NCBI RefSeq assembly: GCF_007859935.1 | Contig: NZ_SJPO01000010.1 | Coordinates: 1 to 64,000, forward strand | Direction: 5' to 3' | Length of the DNA: 64,000 bases | DNA from: Posidoniimonas polymericola | GTDB taxonomy: Bacteria > Planctomycetota > Planctomycetia > Pirellulales > Lacipirellulaceae | Shown: one piece after another, positions 46,433 through 56,038 of the stretch | How the letters are laid out: each line of letters begins with the position of its first letter | How positions within the stretch are numbered: position 1 is the stretch's first letter | The notes under the pieces: generated by a model | The model's database searches: none | Seen by the model: the letters and a program-made list of their open reading frames with translations, nothing else | Told to the model about the DNA's origin: nothing | Made by a program: the position numbers and the translations under genes

Positions 46433-47431
46433 CTAGGCGGCGTCCTGCTGAGCCGGCCGGTCTTCGCAGCCGAAGCCTGGCAGCAGGAGCTGTTCTGGCG
46501 GCGACTCGACATCTTGGTACCGGCGGCGGTAGCCGTCTGCGAGATGGATCATCAACTCCAGCACCAGCAGGTCGGCGCGATTCATCACGTGACGGGTGCT
46601 GCGGGAGCCCAGACCGCGGACAAGCTTCTCCAGCACATCCAGGTGGAGCTGCACCGCCCGGTGGGCCGAAACGCCGGCCGCGGCCAGCAGCTCGGCCAGT
46701 TTGGCCATCTCTACCGTCAGGTTGCCGACGCCCATGATCACGTAGGCGCGGAGCACGTCGCGGTAGTTGGCGACGAGGGCCTCGGGGAGGTCGCTGGCGG
46801 CAGGACGTGGGAAGGGGGAAGAAGGCTCGCCCCCGTATCCCGGTCGCTCTTGCAGCCCGTCTTGCTGATTGCGGAGCGAGTTGAGTTCTACCAGCAGTCC
46901 GCGCTGCTCGGCGAGCAGCCGCTCGGCCTCTTGGTGCTCGATCGACAGCCGCTGACGTTCGGCCTGGTGCAGCCGGCGGTTTTGGCGTTCGAGCTCGCAG
47001 CGGCGGATAGCGCTGCGTAGCTCGCAGAGCAGCACCCGGGGCGTCGTTTGTCGGATGCAGCAGTAGGCGTCGGCGCCGGAGGCGTAGGCCTCGGCCGTGC
47101 AGGCGGTCGGCTCGCGGCTGCCGAGGACGATCGCTGCCTCGTCGTGACCGCCGCCACGCATCGCCTCAATGAAGCCAACCCCGTCGAGCGTCTCGGGGTC
47201 GTCGAGCACGATGACCGCGTCGAAGGCCTCCTCCCGAAGACGCGACAGCGCCGAGGTGGCGCCGACAGACTCTTCGAGTTTAATCCGCACGCTGATCTCG
47301 CTCGCGAGCGCCTGGTTGATCCAGCCCGCGGCGTTGTGGAGAGTCGTGACGCACAGCAGCTTCAGCCTCGCCGGCAGCGGCGTCGTTTCGACGCCGTCTT
47401 CGCTGGGCGGAGTGAGGGTGGCCGATGACAT
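46433..47431 (-). CDS. Pseudo-receiver protein with coiled coil
   Basis: The 332-residue product has a receiver-like N-domain (about 20-130). It lacks the acidic pair after strand 1 (LLCVTTLH instead of DDD) and the Asp context after strand 3 is shifted (VIVLDDPETLDG). It therefore probably cannot be phosphorylated in the usual way. A long helical stretch (about 145-200) follows, and a helical C-terminal domain containing IMGVGNLTVEMAKLAELLAA near 236. The function is unknown; a signalling scaffold is possible. The ATG at 47431 is preferred to a TTG four codons upstream. Confidence 0.72.
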   Translation of the reverse strand: MSSATLTPPSEDGVETTPLPARLKLLCVTTLHNAAGWINQALASEISVRIKLEESVGATSALSRLREEAFDAVIVLDDPETLDGVGFIEAMRGGGHDEAAIVLGSREPTACTAEAYASGADAYCCIRQTTPRVLLCELRSAIRRCELERQNRRLHQAERQRLSIEHQEAERLLAEQRGLLVELNSLRNQQDGLQERPGYGGEPSSPFPRPAASDLPEALVANYRDVLRAYVIMGVGNLTVEMAKLAELLAAAGVSAHRAVQLHLDVLEKLVRGLGSRSTRHVMNRADLLVLELMIHLADGYRRRYQDVESPPEQLLLPGFGCEDRPAQQDAA

Positions 47432-47584
47432 GAGCGTGGGCAAGGGATTCGAGCGGCTAATTCACCGCGCGGATCGTAGCCGCCCGCCCAGCACGGGGCA
47501 AGGCGACCCTCGCGTGCTGGCGCCGCCGGCACGCCTGCCTGGTAGCAATCGCCGGGCGGAGGCTCGACGTTCCCCCGAGTGACG

Positions 47585-48118
47585 CTACCTGGGGGCGAAC
47601 GTCACGACGATCCGACGACCCTGCATCGAGGGGTTCTGCTCGACCTTCGACACTTCCTCGAGTTCCTTGATCAGGCGCTCCACCAGCTTGAAGCCTTCGT
47701 CAACGTGGGCGTTCTCGCGGCCACGAAAGATAACGCTGAAGACGACCTTGTCCTTCTTCTCAAGGAAGCCCTTTGCGCGGTTCACCTTGGTCATGAAGTC
47801 GTGCTCGCCGATCTTCGGGCGGAGACGCACTTCCTTGTTTTGACTGTGGTGAACGTGCCCCTTGTGCTGACGCTTCTTCTGCTGGTACTTGAACTTGCCG
47901 TAGTCCATGATCCGGCAGACGGGTGGCTTCTCGGTCGGCGCGACCTCCACCAGGTCCAGCCCTGCTTCGCGGGCCTTAGTAAGCGCCTCCTCTGTATCGA
48001 TGACTCCGAGCTGTTCGCCCTCGGAGGTGATGACCCGCACCGGGGTCACGCGGATCTGTTCGTTGATACGCAACTGGTTGCGGTCGGGGGTCCGTTCGGC
48101 GGGACGGTTTCGAGACAA
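47585..48118 (-). CDS. infC: Translation initiation factor IF-3
   Basis: This 177-residue factor binds the 30S subunit and enforces start-codon fidelity. It has the N-domain ([19 protein letters not shown]), the linker with [17 protein letters not shown], and the C-domain ([28 protein letters not shown]). The start codon is TTG at 48118 with GGAG eight bases before it. In E. coli infC uses AUU and represses its own translation through it, so a non-AUG start here may serve the same autocontrol. It lies 250 bases downstream of thrS, but rpmI and rplT do not follow. Confidence 0.97.
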   Translation of the reverse strand: MSRNRPAERTPDRNQLRINEQIRVTPVRVITSEGEQLGVIDTEEALTKAREAGLDLVEVAPTEKPPVCRIMDYGKFKYQQKKRQHKGHVHHSQNKEVRLRPKIGEHDFMTKVNRAKGFLEKKDKVVFSVIFRGRENAHVDEGFKLVERLIKELEEVSKVEQNPSMQGRRIVVTFAPR

Positions 48119-48369
48119 GCTAACTCCAATGGATTGGGGGATACGTTCGGCCCAGCGACAATCGTCAAGGGTTGGCGTCGCGGGGCGCCTGTTGCGTCCG
48201 GTGGGCAGGTTCCGGCCGCTGCCGGAATCGCTTGCCCAGTCCTGAAAGACGCCACGTCACAAGAAGTATTGGCCACAAAGCGGCGGCGCGTCAACTGATC
48301 GGCCGCGCCGCTGGGGTAATTAGGAGGGCCGCTCCAGCCGGCTCAGGCCGTCCAGACGCCCCAGTTGGC

Positions 48370-50514
48370 CTATGAAGCCTCGACCGGGCGCTCACGGACC
48401 AGCTTGCGAGCCGATTCGTCGAGCAGTTTGGCGATTGCCTCGTCCAGCGGCATGGCGCCGAGGTCGCCGTCCTGGCGGTCCCGCACCGTGACGGTGCCGT
48501 TGTCGCGGTCTTTTTCGCCTACCACCAGCATGTACGGGATCAGCTCCAACTGGGCCTCGCGGATCTTGGCCCCCAGCTTGGCCCCGCGGTAGTCTCCGGC
48601 CGCCCGCAGGCCGGCTGCTAGCAGCTTCTGCTCGACCTCACGGCCGTACTCTTCGGACTTCTCGCTGACAGTCAGCACCCGGCACTGTTCCGGGGACAGC
48701 CACAGCGGGAACGCGCCGGAGAAGTGCTCGATCAGCACGCCGATGAACCGCTCCATCGAGCCGAGCGGCGCCCGGTGGATCATGACCGGTCGGTGCGGCT
48801 TGTTGTCGGGCCCGATGTACTCCAACCCGAACCGGCCCTCACTCGGCAGGTTGTAGTCCAATTGGACGGTGCCGAGCTGCCACTCGCGGCCAATGCAGTC
48901 GGTCACGACGAAGTCGATCTTCGGGCCGTAGAATGCCGCCTCGCCCGGCTCGGGCTCGCAGCCTGGCAGGTTCATCTCCTTGGCGACCCGTTCGATGGCC
49001 GCTTCGGCACGGTCCCACAGTTCCGCGTCCCCGACGTACTTGCTGCTGTCTGGGTCGCGGAACCCGAGCCGCACTCGGTAGTTAGTCATGCCAAGCGACG
49101 CCAGCACGCCTTTGGTCATCTCCAGGCAGCCCCGCACCTCGTCGGCGACCTGATCATCGGTGCAGAAAATGTGGGCGTCGTCCTGGGTGAAGCCGCGCAC
49201 GCGGGTCATGCCGTTCAGCTCGCCAGACTGCTCGTAGCGGTACACCGAACCAAACTCCGCCAGGCGGATTGGCAGGTCGCGGTAGCTGCGGGGCTTCGAC
49301 TTGTAGATCATGATGTGGTGCGGGCAGTTCATCGGCTTGAGCAGGTAACGCTCGTGCTCGTGCGCCCAGGCGTCGAGCGCCGCCGCCTTCTCTTCGTGGC
49401 TGCCCTGAGCCGGGTACTCACCTTCGTAGCCCAAGACTCTTGCCGCCTGCAGGAGCTTTTCTTCGTCCGATTTCTCGAGATCGTTCTTGCGGAGGCGGTC
49501 GACAAACGCGTCGACCAGCTGCCCGGCTTCGTGCTCGCACAGCGGAGGAAACTGGGAATCGCGGTAATACGGAAAGTGGCCGGAGGTCTCGTACAACTCC
49601 ACGCGGCCGATGTGCGGCGTGTACACCGCCTGGTACCCACGCCGCCGCAGCTCGTCGCGGAGGTAGTCCTCCAGGCACTGGCGGATCGTCGCCCCCTTGG
49701 GCAACCACAGGATCAGGCCAGAACCGGCCTTCGAGTCGATAGTGAACAGATCGAGCTGCTTGCCGAGCACGCGGTGGTCTCGCTTCTTCGCCTCCTCCAG
49801 ACGGTGCAGGTGCTCCTTGAGCTCCTGTCTGTCGAAGAACGCGGTCGCGTACAGACGCTGCAGCTGCTGCCGACTGGCGTCTCCCTTCCAGTAAGCCCCG
49901 GCGATACTAAGCAGCTTGAATGCCTTGCCGATGTGCCCAGTGCTGGGGATGTGAACGCCGCGGCACAGGTCGACGAACTCGCCCTGACGATAGAAGGAGA
50001 CCGACTCTTCTTCGCCGAGGCCCGTCTGCAGGTGCTCGACCTTGAACTCTTGGCCCATCTCTTCGCACAGCTGGACCGAGTCGGCTTTTAGCTGCTCAAT
50101 GCGTTCGAACGCCAGGTTCTCTTTGATGATCTTCTTCATTTCCGCTTCGATGGCGGCGAAGTCGTCCTCGCTGAGCGCCTTGGGCAGCTGCATGTCGTAG
50201 TAAAAGCCGGTATCGGTGACCGGGCCGAATGCTAGCTGGACGCCTTCGTGCAGCCGCATGACCGCCTGAGCCATCACGTGAGCTGCGGAGTGACGCATGA
50301 TCTCGAGCGCTTCGGGATCACGCTTCGTAAGAATGCGGAGCTGCACATTACCGTCGCCGGGAAGCTGGTACGACAAATCACGCGGCTTGCCATCCACCTC
50401 GCCGGCAATCGCTGCCTTCGCCAGCCCCTCTCCGATGTCGAGAGCCACATCGCGGAGGGTGACCGGCTGGTTGAACTGACGTTGGCTGCCATCTGGCAGA
50501 GAAATCGTGAGCAT
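48370..50514 (-). CDS. thrS: Threonyl-tRNA synthetase with central insertion
   Basis: ThrRS charges tRNA-Thr. The 714 residues contain the TGS domain (about 1-62), the editing domain with [11 protein letters not shown] near 75 and [10 protein letters not shown] near 184, the class II core with [10 protein letters not shown] near 394 and [11 protein letters not shown], and the anticodon-binding C-domain. Compared with E. coli ThrRS (642 residues) there is an insertion of about 55 residues between FPPLCEHE (322-329) and YLLKPMNCP (390-398), rich in charged residues. The zinc-binding cysteine of MNCP is kept, with His in place of the usual Gly (MNCPHH). Confidence 0.96.
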   Translation of the reverse strand: MLTISLPDGSQRQFNQPVTLRDVALDIGEGLAKAAIAGEVDGKPRDLSYQLPGDGNVQLRILTKRDPEALEIMRHSAAHVMAQAVMRLHEGVQLAFGPVTDTGFYYDMQLPKALSEDDFAAIEAEMKKIIKENLAFERIEQLKADSVQLCEEMGQEFKVEHLQTGLGEEESVSFYRQGEFVDLCRGVHIPSTGHIGKAFKLLSIAGAYWKGDASRQQLQRLYATAFFDRQELKEHLHRLEEAKKRDHRVLGKQLDLFTIDSKAGSGLILWLPKGATIRQCLEDYLRDELRRRGYQAVYTPHIGRVELYETSGHFPYYRDSQFPPLCEHEAGQLVDAFVDRLRKNDLEKSDEEKLLQAARVLGYEGEYPAQGSHEEKAAALDAWAHEHERYLLKPMNCPHHIMIYKSKPRSYRDLPIRLAEFGSVYRYEQSGELNGMTRVRGFTQDDAHIFCTDDQVADEVRGCLEMTKGVLASLGMTNYRVRLGFRDPDSSKYVGDAELWDRAEAAIERVAKEMNLPGCEPEPGEAAFYGPKIDFVVTDCIGREWQLGTVQLDYNLPSEGRFGLEYIGPDNKPHRPVMIHRAPLGSMERFIGVLIEHFSGAFPLWLSPEQCRVLTVSEKSEEYGREVEQKLLAAGLRAAGDYRGAKLGAKIREAQLELIPYMLVVGEKDRDNGTVTVRDRQDGDLGAMPLDEAIAKLLDESARKLVRERPVEAS

Positions 50515-50975
50515 CGGAGTGCTTGATTAGCAGAGCAAGTGGTCGGAAAGTGCTATTTGACAGGATCTTACGGCGATTCTCGGGCTAGGGGAAGGGCGTT
50601 GGACGTCCAGTGATGCCGCGATCGGAGGATGCGACAAATTGTTGGTCCTGGCGTATTCTTCGGGCTTTGCGGCATCTGGCAATATTCCATGCGATTCCTG
50701 TAAAAAAGTGTTCGCTATTTCGGGCGGGCGCGGTAATATGGGGGCTGTGTGAGTCCTTTGGTGCGCATCCCCGTCAATGCGAAGTCGCGACTTCCTGCAA
50801 AGTTTCAACGCAGAAGTTTGCGATCTCTACTTGATTCCTGGCGGTGCGGGCGAGAGACTATCGGGGGTGCATGGCATGCACTACCTACATGACTGATCTT
50901 CGAAGCTGGTGGGAACGAGTTCCACTGGTTAAAGAGTAAACCACTTCAGAATCTGCATACGTCGGAGTAGATCTA
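50515..50975. other. Divergent intergenic region with two palindromes
   Basis: This AT-richer gap of 461 bases separates thrS (minus) from the PEP-CTERM gene (plus). It holds a 14-bp perfect palindrome, GAAGTCGCGACTTC, at 50781-50794 and a 15-bp one with a central G, GTGCATG-G-CATGCAC, at 50867-50881. Both are candidate operators, more probably for the plus-strand gene, which starts at 50976. No gene is convincing here. Confidence 0.55.
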
Positions 50976-51770
50976 ATGTCGTCCTCAATTCGCTCGCTTC
51001 TCTCAGGACGGTGTCTTGCCGTCGCTCTCTCTGCGCAGCTACTTCTCGCTTCGGCTGCCTCAGCTTCGTCAATCAACTACGGTGACTTTAGCGATATCCC
51101 GCCCGGTGTTGTGATGTACACCGATGTGACGGAATCTTCGAGCACCGACGCAGTGCCTCTTTACGGCGCCCCAGAGATCACCGCGAACACTTTGGATTTC
51201 GATCCAACTTTCGCGTCGAACTCGTTCGATGGCGCCCCGGGCGCTGACACTACCGACGGACAGCTCAACTTCGATTTCATGACGCTACCGGGCGCTGGTC
51301 TCAGCTCGTTTACGATTAAGGAATCGGGTAGCGTCACGCTGTTCGGTGCTGGTGGCGCGGCGACTGGCGCTGGAGCCGGCATTCTGGCCGAGGTCACGAT
51401 TTTTGAGGCCGACGGCATTGTCCTGCCCAATCCCGTCAAGGTAGTCGCAAACGTCTTCAAGAGCTGGACTCTGCCGACCTCCGCCGGCACGAATCCCTGG
51501 ACCAACGATCTGTTCGTCGACCTCGGCGCCAGCCTCAGTCCGCTCGGATACTCCTACGCCACGAAGGGTGAGGTTGTCATTGACGACACCCTGGTCACGA
51601 CTAGCGAGTCTGGCCCCAACACCACTGCTTTCATCGACAAGAAGGACTTCGTGATCATCCCGGGTGGCGACCTGACCCCTGGTGGCGATCCTGACGTTCC
51701 TGAGCCGGCCTCGGCTGCTCTGATCGGCCTCGGCCTGATTGCTGCCGGCGCCGTCCGCCGTCGCAGCTAG
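50976..51770 (+). CDS. PEP-CTERM sorting domain protein
   Basis: This 264-residue exported protein has a signal peptide (about 1-31), a beta-rich middle with acidic, Thr/Ser/Gly-rich composition, and a C-terminal sorting signal VPEPASAALIGLGLIAAGAV followed by RRR. PEP-CTERM proteins are processed by exosortase and commonly end up in the envelope or exopolysaccharide matrix. No exosortase is in the window. The ATG at 50976 has GGAG about eight bases upstream. A strong terminator lies 32 bases after the stop, so it is monocistronic. Its codon use is less GC-biased than that of neighbouring genes. Confidence 0.92.
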   Translation: MSSSIRSLLSGRCLAVALSAQLLLASAASASSINYGDFSDIPPGVVMYTDVTESSSTDAVPLYGAPEITANTLDFDPTFASNSFDGAPGADTTDGQLNFDFMTLPGAGLSSFTIKESGSVTLFGAGGAATGAGAGILAEVTIFEADGIVLPNPVKVVANVFKSWTLPTSAGTNPWTNDLFVDLGASLSPLGYSYATKGEVVIDDTLVTTSESGPNTTAFIDKKDFVIIPGGDLTPGGDPDVPEPASAALIGLGLIAAGAVRRRS

Positions 51771-51801
51771 TCGAGCCCTTCGGCCACACGTTGCTACTGA
51801 T

Positions 51802-51834
51802 AGAGACGCCTCGCTTGCGAGGCGTCTCTTTTTT
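51802..51834 (+). terminator. Strong intrinsic terminator
   Basis: A perfect 13-bp stem (AGAGACGCCTCGC with its complement) has a two-base loop and runs directly into T5 at 51830-51834. It ends the PEP-CTERM transcript. Confidence 0.93.
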
Positions 51835-52293
51835 GCGCCCGTTGATCTTTCTGACCTGCTGTTTCCCAGCAGGAAGGAGTGAACAGGGCAGGAAGTCGGC
51901 GGAGCAGTGAGCTCTTGTCGGAGGATTCCCCAGGTCAGCAGAAACCGCTTTCGAGGGAGGGCAACTGATTCGTCGCAACTGCTCACAAGACTCTGTGTGC
52001 GTTGGCGTCGAGACGGGCGTCCTATCGGTGGCTCCGCGGTGGGATGAGCCTCCAGACTGATGGCGGCAAAGCACCTAAGTTGAATACCCGCTGGTCGGCC
52101 GCATTCACTACGCGGCGCGGGCGCACCTAAGGAGACGCGCAATGCCTGTACGCGGCTGTGGGTGAGCCGCTGCGGCAGCGGCTCACCAGCGGCCTATCAT
52201 TAGGGTAGGCCAGAGCAGAGTAGGTGCGGAGGCACGCAGCGAAGATCGCCGACATGAAGCCACTTCAAGCCATCAAGCGTAGGAAAGCGGTGG
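51835..52293. other. Intergenic region between convergent genes
   Basis: This gap of 459 bases separates the PEP-CTERM terminator from the stop of the S1-domain gene. It contains a small hairpin CCTGCTG-TTTCC-CAGCAGG at 51855-51873 and the strong hairpin at 52161-52187. I see no convincing gene; a minus-strand frame across it looks like a shadow. Confidence 0.45.
52161..52187 (-). terminator. Hairpin downstream of the S1-domain gene
   Basis: A 12-bp stem (GGTGAGCCGCTG with CAGCGGCTCACC) encloses a three-base loop. It lies 107 bases beyond the stop of the minus-strand S1-domain gene. There is no T tract, so its terminator role is tentative. Confidence 0.5.
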
Positions 52294-53748
52294 CTACCAC
52301 TTCAGGCCAAAATGCTCACCGCCCGTTGGGGCTCCGATTCCGCCCTTGAGGTTTCCTTGCCGCTTGAGCGGCGCCTTGGGGGCGTCGGTGGGCAGGGGCA
52401 TGTCCTCGTCGGCCGTCCGGGCGTCGGCCCTGGCTGGGCCCGCCGTGAGGGCCTTCAGCGAGAGGCCAATACGCTGCTTGTCGCGTTCAACGCTCAGTAC
52501 CTTGACCACGACGTCTTGCCCCTCGGACACGACGTCAGAGGCCCTCATTACCCGTCCGTGGGCTAGCTCCGAAATGTGGATTAGGCCTTCGACGCCTGCC
52601 TCCAGCCTCACGAAGGCGCCGAAATCCATCAGCTTGGTGACCTTGCCGGACACACTCGAGCCGACTGGGAACTTGGCGTCGACGCCATCCCAAGGATTCT
52701 CGGCTGACTCGCGGTACGAAAGCCCGATTTTCCCGGTTTCTTGGTCGATGCTCTCGACTTTGACTTTGACCGCCTGGCCTTCGGAGAGCACTTCGCTGGG
52801 GTGGTTGACCCGCTCCCAACTCATCTTGCTTACGTGGACCAAGCCATCAACCCCGCCCAGGTCAACGAACGCGCCGAAGTCGCGGAGGCTGCGGACCACC
52901 CCCTCGCGGACCTGTCCCGGCGCAAGCTCGGCCATCAGCTTGTCTCGCTTGGCGGCCCGCTCCCGCTCCATAACGCCGCGGTGGCTGAGGACTAAATTTC
53001 CTTTGCCGCGGTTGGCCTCGGTCACGACGCACGCCAGCCGTTGGCCGACGTAGTCTTCCGGCGTTTCGACGCGGTAGAGCGAGATCTGCCCCATCGGCAT
53101 AAACCCTTTGATGCCAGCGACTTGGCACTCGAGGCCGCCCTTGTTGACGCCGGTCACCGCGACTTCAACCACCTGGCCTTCGGAGACATCGTCCCAGTCG
53201 CCTACTTCGATCGCGGCGTGCGGCAGGGACAGCTCGTACAGGCCGTCAACGATCCGCACCACAACCAGCTCCATCTCGGCGCCGGTCTCGGGGTGGGCGT
53301 CCTCCTCGAACTGTTGCAGCTTGACAACGCCTTCCAGATGGCCTCCGAGGTCGAAGAAGACGCTGTCGCCGTGCTGCCGAGTGACCCGCCCGGTGACTCT
53401 AGAATCGGACGCCAACTCCCTGGAGATGCCCTCGGTGGAGGTCTCTATGAGTTGGTCGAGGGACTGACCGCCCAGGGCCGCTTCGAGCTCTGCCTCGAGT
53501 TCGGGGGTGAGCTGGGCCCGTACATTTGGCGGCGGGTACTTGGAGGGGGCGGGTTCCGACCGCTTCTCGTTGAACGGCATGACGGGCTTGGGCCGCGCAT
53601 CCTCAACGGATCCGCCCCGCTGAGTGCCGATCTTAATCCGCTCGCTAGGCTTGTCGGTCGAGGTCTCCGCAGTTGCGTCTGCCGATTGCTGGGAGGTGGT
53701 TTCCGACGCAGGGGAGTCGGCCTGGTCGGCCGGGGTCTCTTCGGACAT
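52294..53748 (-). CDS. S1 RNA-binding protein, ribosomal protein S1-like
   Basis: The 484-residue product has an acidic, Ser/Thr/Ala-rich N-terminal tail (about 1-85), then four S1 domains at about 113-180, 195-262, 280-350 and 365-433. Signatures are GDSVFFDLGGHLEGVV, GIKGFMPMGQISLYRV, LRDFGAFVDLGGVDGLVHVS and LMDFGAFVRLEAGVEGLIHI. A glycine/lysine-rich tail ends the protein. E. coli S1 has six domains. Four-domain proteins serve the same mRNA-binding role in other phyla or act as RNA chaperones, so the name ribosomal S1 is likely but not certain. Confidence 0.9.
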   Translation of the reverse strand: MSEETPADQADSPASETTSQQSADATAETSTDKPSERIKIGTQRGGSVEDARPKPVMPFNEKRSEPAPSKYPPPNVRAQLTPELEAELEAALGGQSLDQLIETSTEGISRELASDSRVTGRVTRQHGDSVFFDLGGHLEGVVKLQQFEEDAHPETGAEMELVVVRIVDGLYELSLPHAAIEVGDWDDVSEGQVVEVAVTGVNKGGLECQVAGIKGFMPMGQISLYRVETPEDYVGQRLACVVTEANRGKGNLVLSHRGVMERERAAKRDKLMAELAPGQVREGVVRSLRDFGAFVDLGGVDGLVHVSKMSWERVNHPSEVLSEGQAVKVKVESIDQETGKIGLSYRESAENPWDGVDAKFPVGSSVSGKVTKLMDFGAFVRLEAGVEGLIHISELAHGRVMRASDVVSEGQDVVVKVLSVERDKQRIGLSLKALTAGPARADARTADEDMPLPTDAPKAPLKRQGNLKGGIGAPTGGEHFGLKW

Positions 53749-53968
53749 CTCGCTATCGCGCTCTTCGAACGAGGAGTGAGGACAAACCCGGGCGGACGCG
53801 CCGAGGCGTAATTGGGCGAGTTTAGCAGCCTTGGCCTTGCCTCGCCAGCGATCAGGCCAGCGGCGGAGAGCCGACTAGGCCTCCTGTCCTCACGATCGCC
53901 GGGGTACAATCCGGACGCGTATCCCCCCGTTAGAAGGGGGCAACCCAACACTCCCGGGAGCGGCTCGC

Positions 53969-54826
53969 ATGGTGTCGCTACTGCAATCGCTGCTGCTAGT
54001 TGCTCACCTGCTATGCAACGCGATCGCCGCCGGTGGCCCAATGGCGGCCGCCGTGCTGCCCTGCCCAAGTAAGGTGCGGCGGCGACTCGCCGGGACCTCG
54101 ACAATAGCGCTGGTGGCCGGCCTCGTTGCCGGCGGTCTCAGCTCGCTCATCATCCTGGCGGGTGAGTGGCCTCAGTACGCTTCTGCCGCGGGCCGGCTGC
54201 CCCCGCGAGCCTACCTGATGCTCGCGAGCGAATGGGCGTTCTCAGTGGTTCTGATGATCGTTTACTACTACTCGTGGGCCAGACTCGGCGGTCGGCGCTT
54301 GCTCCACGGGGCGATCGGCGTCGTCGCGGCAACCAACCTCCTGTACCACTTCCCAACGATGATGGTTGTGCTGCGGCTGTTGGCCGAACAGCCAGACCGG
54401 GCTAGCGAGTTGCTCGTGACCCGAGAAGTCTTCTTGCGGGTCCTATGGATGCCGCTGCCGATCGGCCTGACCCTGCACTTCTGGGGCCTCAGCGCGGTCA
54501 CCACGGGGCTGATCGTCCACCTGCTGGCGGGAATTGGCAACGGGAGCGGGGGCCAGGTAGGCGCCGGCCTCGGGCTGGCGGGGGTGTTGCTGATGTTCGT
54601 TTCTGGAGTCTGGTGCGTGCTCTACCTGCCCGCGTCGGACGCTCGCCGTCTGCTTTCTTGGAGTGATGCGCCGGGATGGTTCTTCTGGGGAGGAATCGCG
54701 TGCGGCGTGGCCCTCGCCGTGTCGCTGCTCGCGGGAGTCTGCGCCGCGGGCCAGCGGAAGTGGACCTCGGCTACCCTGGCGGCGGTGGCGGCCGCGATGA
54801 TGGTGGCAGCGACCCGGTCGCTGTAG
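53969..54826 (+). CDS. Polytopic membrane protein of unknown function
   Basis: This 285-residue protein has about seven or eight hydrophobic segments (near 4-30, 45-65, 84-102, 110-130, 165-190, 196-220, 236-258, 266-282). His, Trp and Tyr residues near the helices (VYYYSWARLGG, LTLHFWGLS) recall haem-copper or other redox membrane proteins, but no family is recognised. The first helix may be an uncleaved signal. It stands alone, with a strong hairpin about 75 bases after its stop. Confidence 0.75.
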   Translation: MVSLLQSLLLVAHLLCNAIAAGGPMAAAVLPCPSKVRRRLAGTSTIALVAGLVAGGLSSLIILAGEWPQYASAAGRLPPRAYLMLASEWAFSVVLMIVYYYSWARLGGRRLLHGAIGVVAATNLLYHFPTMMVVLRLLAEQPDRASELLVTREVFLRVLWMPLPIGLTLHFWGLSAVTTGLIVHLLAGIGNGSGGQVGAGLGLAGVLLMFVSGVWCVLYLPASDARRLLSWSDAPGWFFWGGIACGVALAVSLLAGVCAAGQRKWTSATLAAVAAAMMVAATRSL

Positions 54827-54901
54827 TGCCGTGTACGCGATAAGCTGGAGCCGCAAAGTGATGAATCAAGAGCCACGTCTGCAGTTCTTCTGGACCCCCC
54901 C

Positions 54902-54943
54902 CCTCATCCAGCCTCTTGCCCCTTGGGTAGAGGCTGGATGAGG
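54902..54943. terminator. Long perfect hairpin
   Basis: A 15-bp perfect stem (CCTCATCCAGCCTCT with its complement) encloses a 12-base loop and is preceded by a run of C residues. It lies between the membrane protein gene and the aldose epimerase gene. There is no T tract; it may be a terminator or a copy of a dispersed repeat. Confidence 0.55.
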
Positions 54944-55002
54944 AAGCTGCTCCCAAGTCATCCCTGATTGAATCCCCCAAACATTTCCTGCCAAGGTAAG
55001 TC

Positions 55003-55950
55003 ATGACCGCCCAGATCGCCGTCTTGGAGCACAAGGAGTCGGGCGCACGGGCCCAGGTGCTCGTCAGCCAGGGCTTCAACTGCTTCGACTGGGTCGCCGC
55101 TGTCGGCGACGCGAAGCTTCCACTGCTGTACGCGCCCGAGGGCTTCGCCTCGGGAGACCACCGTCCCACGTCGGGCGGGACGCCGCTGTTGTTCCCGTTT
55201 CCCGGACGGATTGAAGAGGGCAGGTACAGCTTCGGCGGAAAGGACTACGAGCTGCCCGCCGGCGACGCATTCGGCAACGCGATCCACGGGTTTGTCTTCA
55301 ACAAGCCGTGGCGCATCGTAGACCAAAGCGAATCGAGCGTCACCGCGGAATTCGTCGGCTCGCAAGACGCTCCTGAGACCCTGGACCTGTGGCCCTCGGA
55401 CTACGCGATCCAGGCTGCCTACCGATTGGAGGCGGACCAGCTGGTCCTTGAAGTGACGTGCAGCAACCCGGGCGATTCGGACCTGCCGTACGGCCTCGCC
55501 ACGCACGCCTACTTCAGCCTGCCGCTCGATCCGGGCGGCGACCCAGAGGCGACCGTCTTGCACGCGCCCGTCGACCGGGAGTGGGCCATGCACGACATGA
55601 TCCCGACTGGGGATTCCGAACAGAACCCGGTAGTCGACGGACTTGCGGCGGGGATGCCGCTGGCGGGGCAACAGCTCGACCAGCCGTTCCGACTCGCCCC
55701 GTCGTCCAGCGGCGAGGTTGTCACGAGCCTGAAGGGCGGCGGCGTGACGCTGGAGCAGACCTGCAGCGACGACTTCCGCTGCTATGTGGTCTACACGCCG
55801 GGGCACCGCGAGGCGGTGTGCATCGAGCCCTACACGTGCGTCCCCAGCCCGTTCGGGTCCGAGCAACGCGGCGTTGATACGAACCTCAAGATCCTCGCGC
55901 CCGGCGAGTCGCACTCGTACACGGTCACGTTGCACGCTCGGGCGAACTGA
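55003..55950 (+). CDS. Aldose 1-epimerase family protein
   Basis: This 315-residue protein has the galactose mutarotase fold, with LLFPFPGRIEEGRYSFGG near 65, GNAIHGFVFNKPW near 92 (catalytic His), GLATHAYFSLPLD near 165 and CIEPYTCVPSPFG near 273 (catalytic Glu). Such enzymes interconvert sugar anomers; this more divergent group has also been linked to glucose-6-phosphate epimerisation. The ATG at 55003 gives a complete fold. No sugar catabolism genes lie next to it. Confidence 0.9.
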   Translation: MTAQIAVLEHKESGARAQVLVSQGFNCFDWVAAVGDAKLPLLYAPEGFASGDHRPTSGGTPLLFPFPGRIEEGRYSFGGKDYELPAGDAFGNAIHGFVFNKPWRIVDQSESSVTAEFVGSQDAPETLDLWPSDYAIQAAYRLEADQLVLEVTCSNPGDSDLPYGLATHAYFSLPLDPGGDPEATVLHAPVDREWAMHDMIPTGDSEQNPVVDGLAAGMPLAGQQLDQPFRLAPSSSGEVVTSLKGGGVTLEQTCSDDFRCYVVYTPGHREAVCIEPYTCVPSPFGSEQRGVDTNLKILAPGESHSYTVTLHARAN

Positions 55951-56038
55951 AGCCGGCGGCGCTCGCCGACAAAAAAACGCAGGCGAGCCCGGGTGGGCTC
56001 GCCTGCGGATTGCGTCAGGCAAACGTTGGAAGCCAGGG

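Noticed and set aside
50527..50808. A 93-codon minus-strand gene upstream of thrS
   Set aside because: No recognised domain, mixed composition, and it occupies the divergent promoter region.
51285..52142. A 285-codon minus-strand frame across the PEP-CTERM gene end and terminator
   Set aside because: It runs antisense through a clear PEP-CTERM gene and a strong terminator and looks random in composition.
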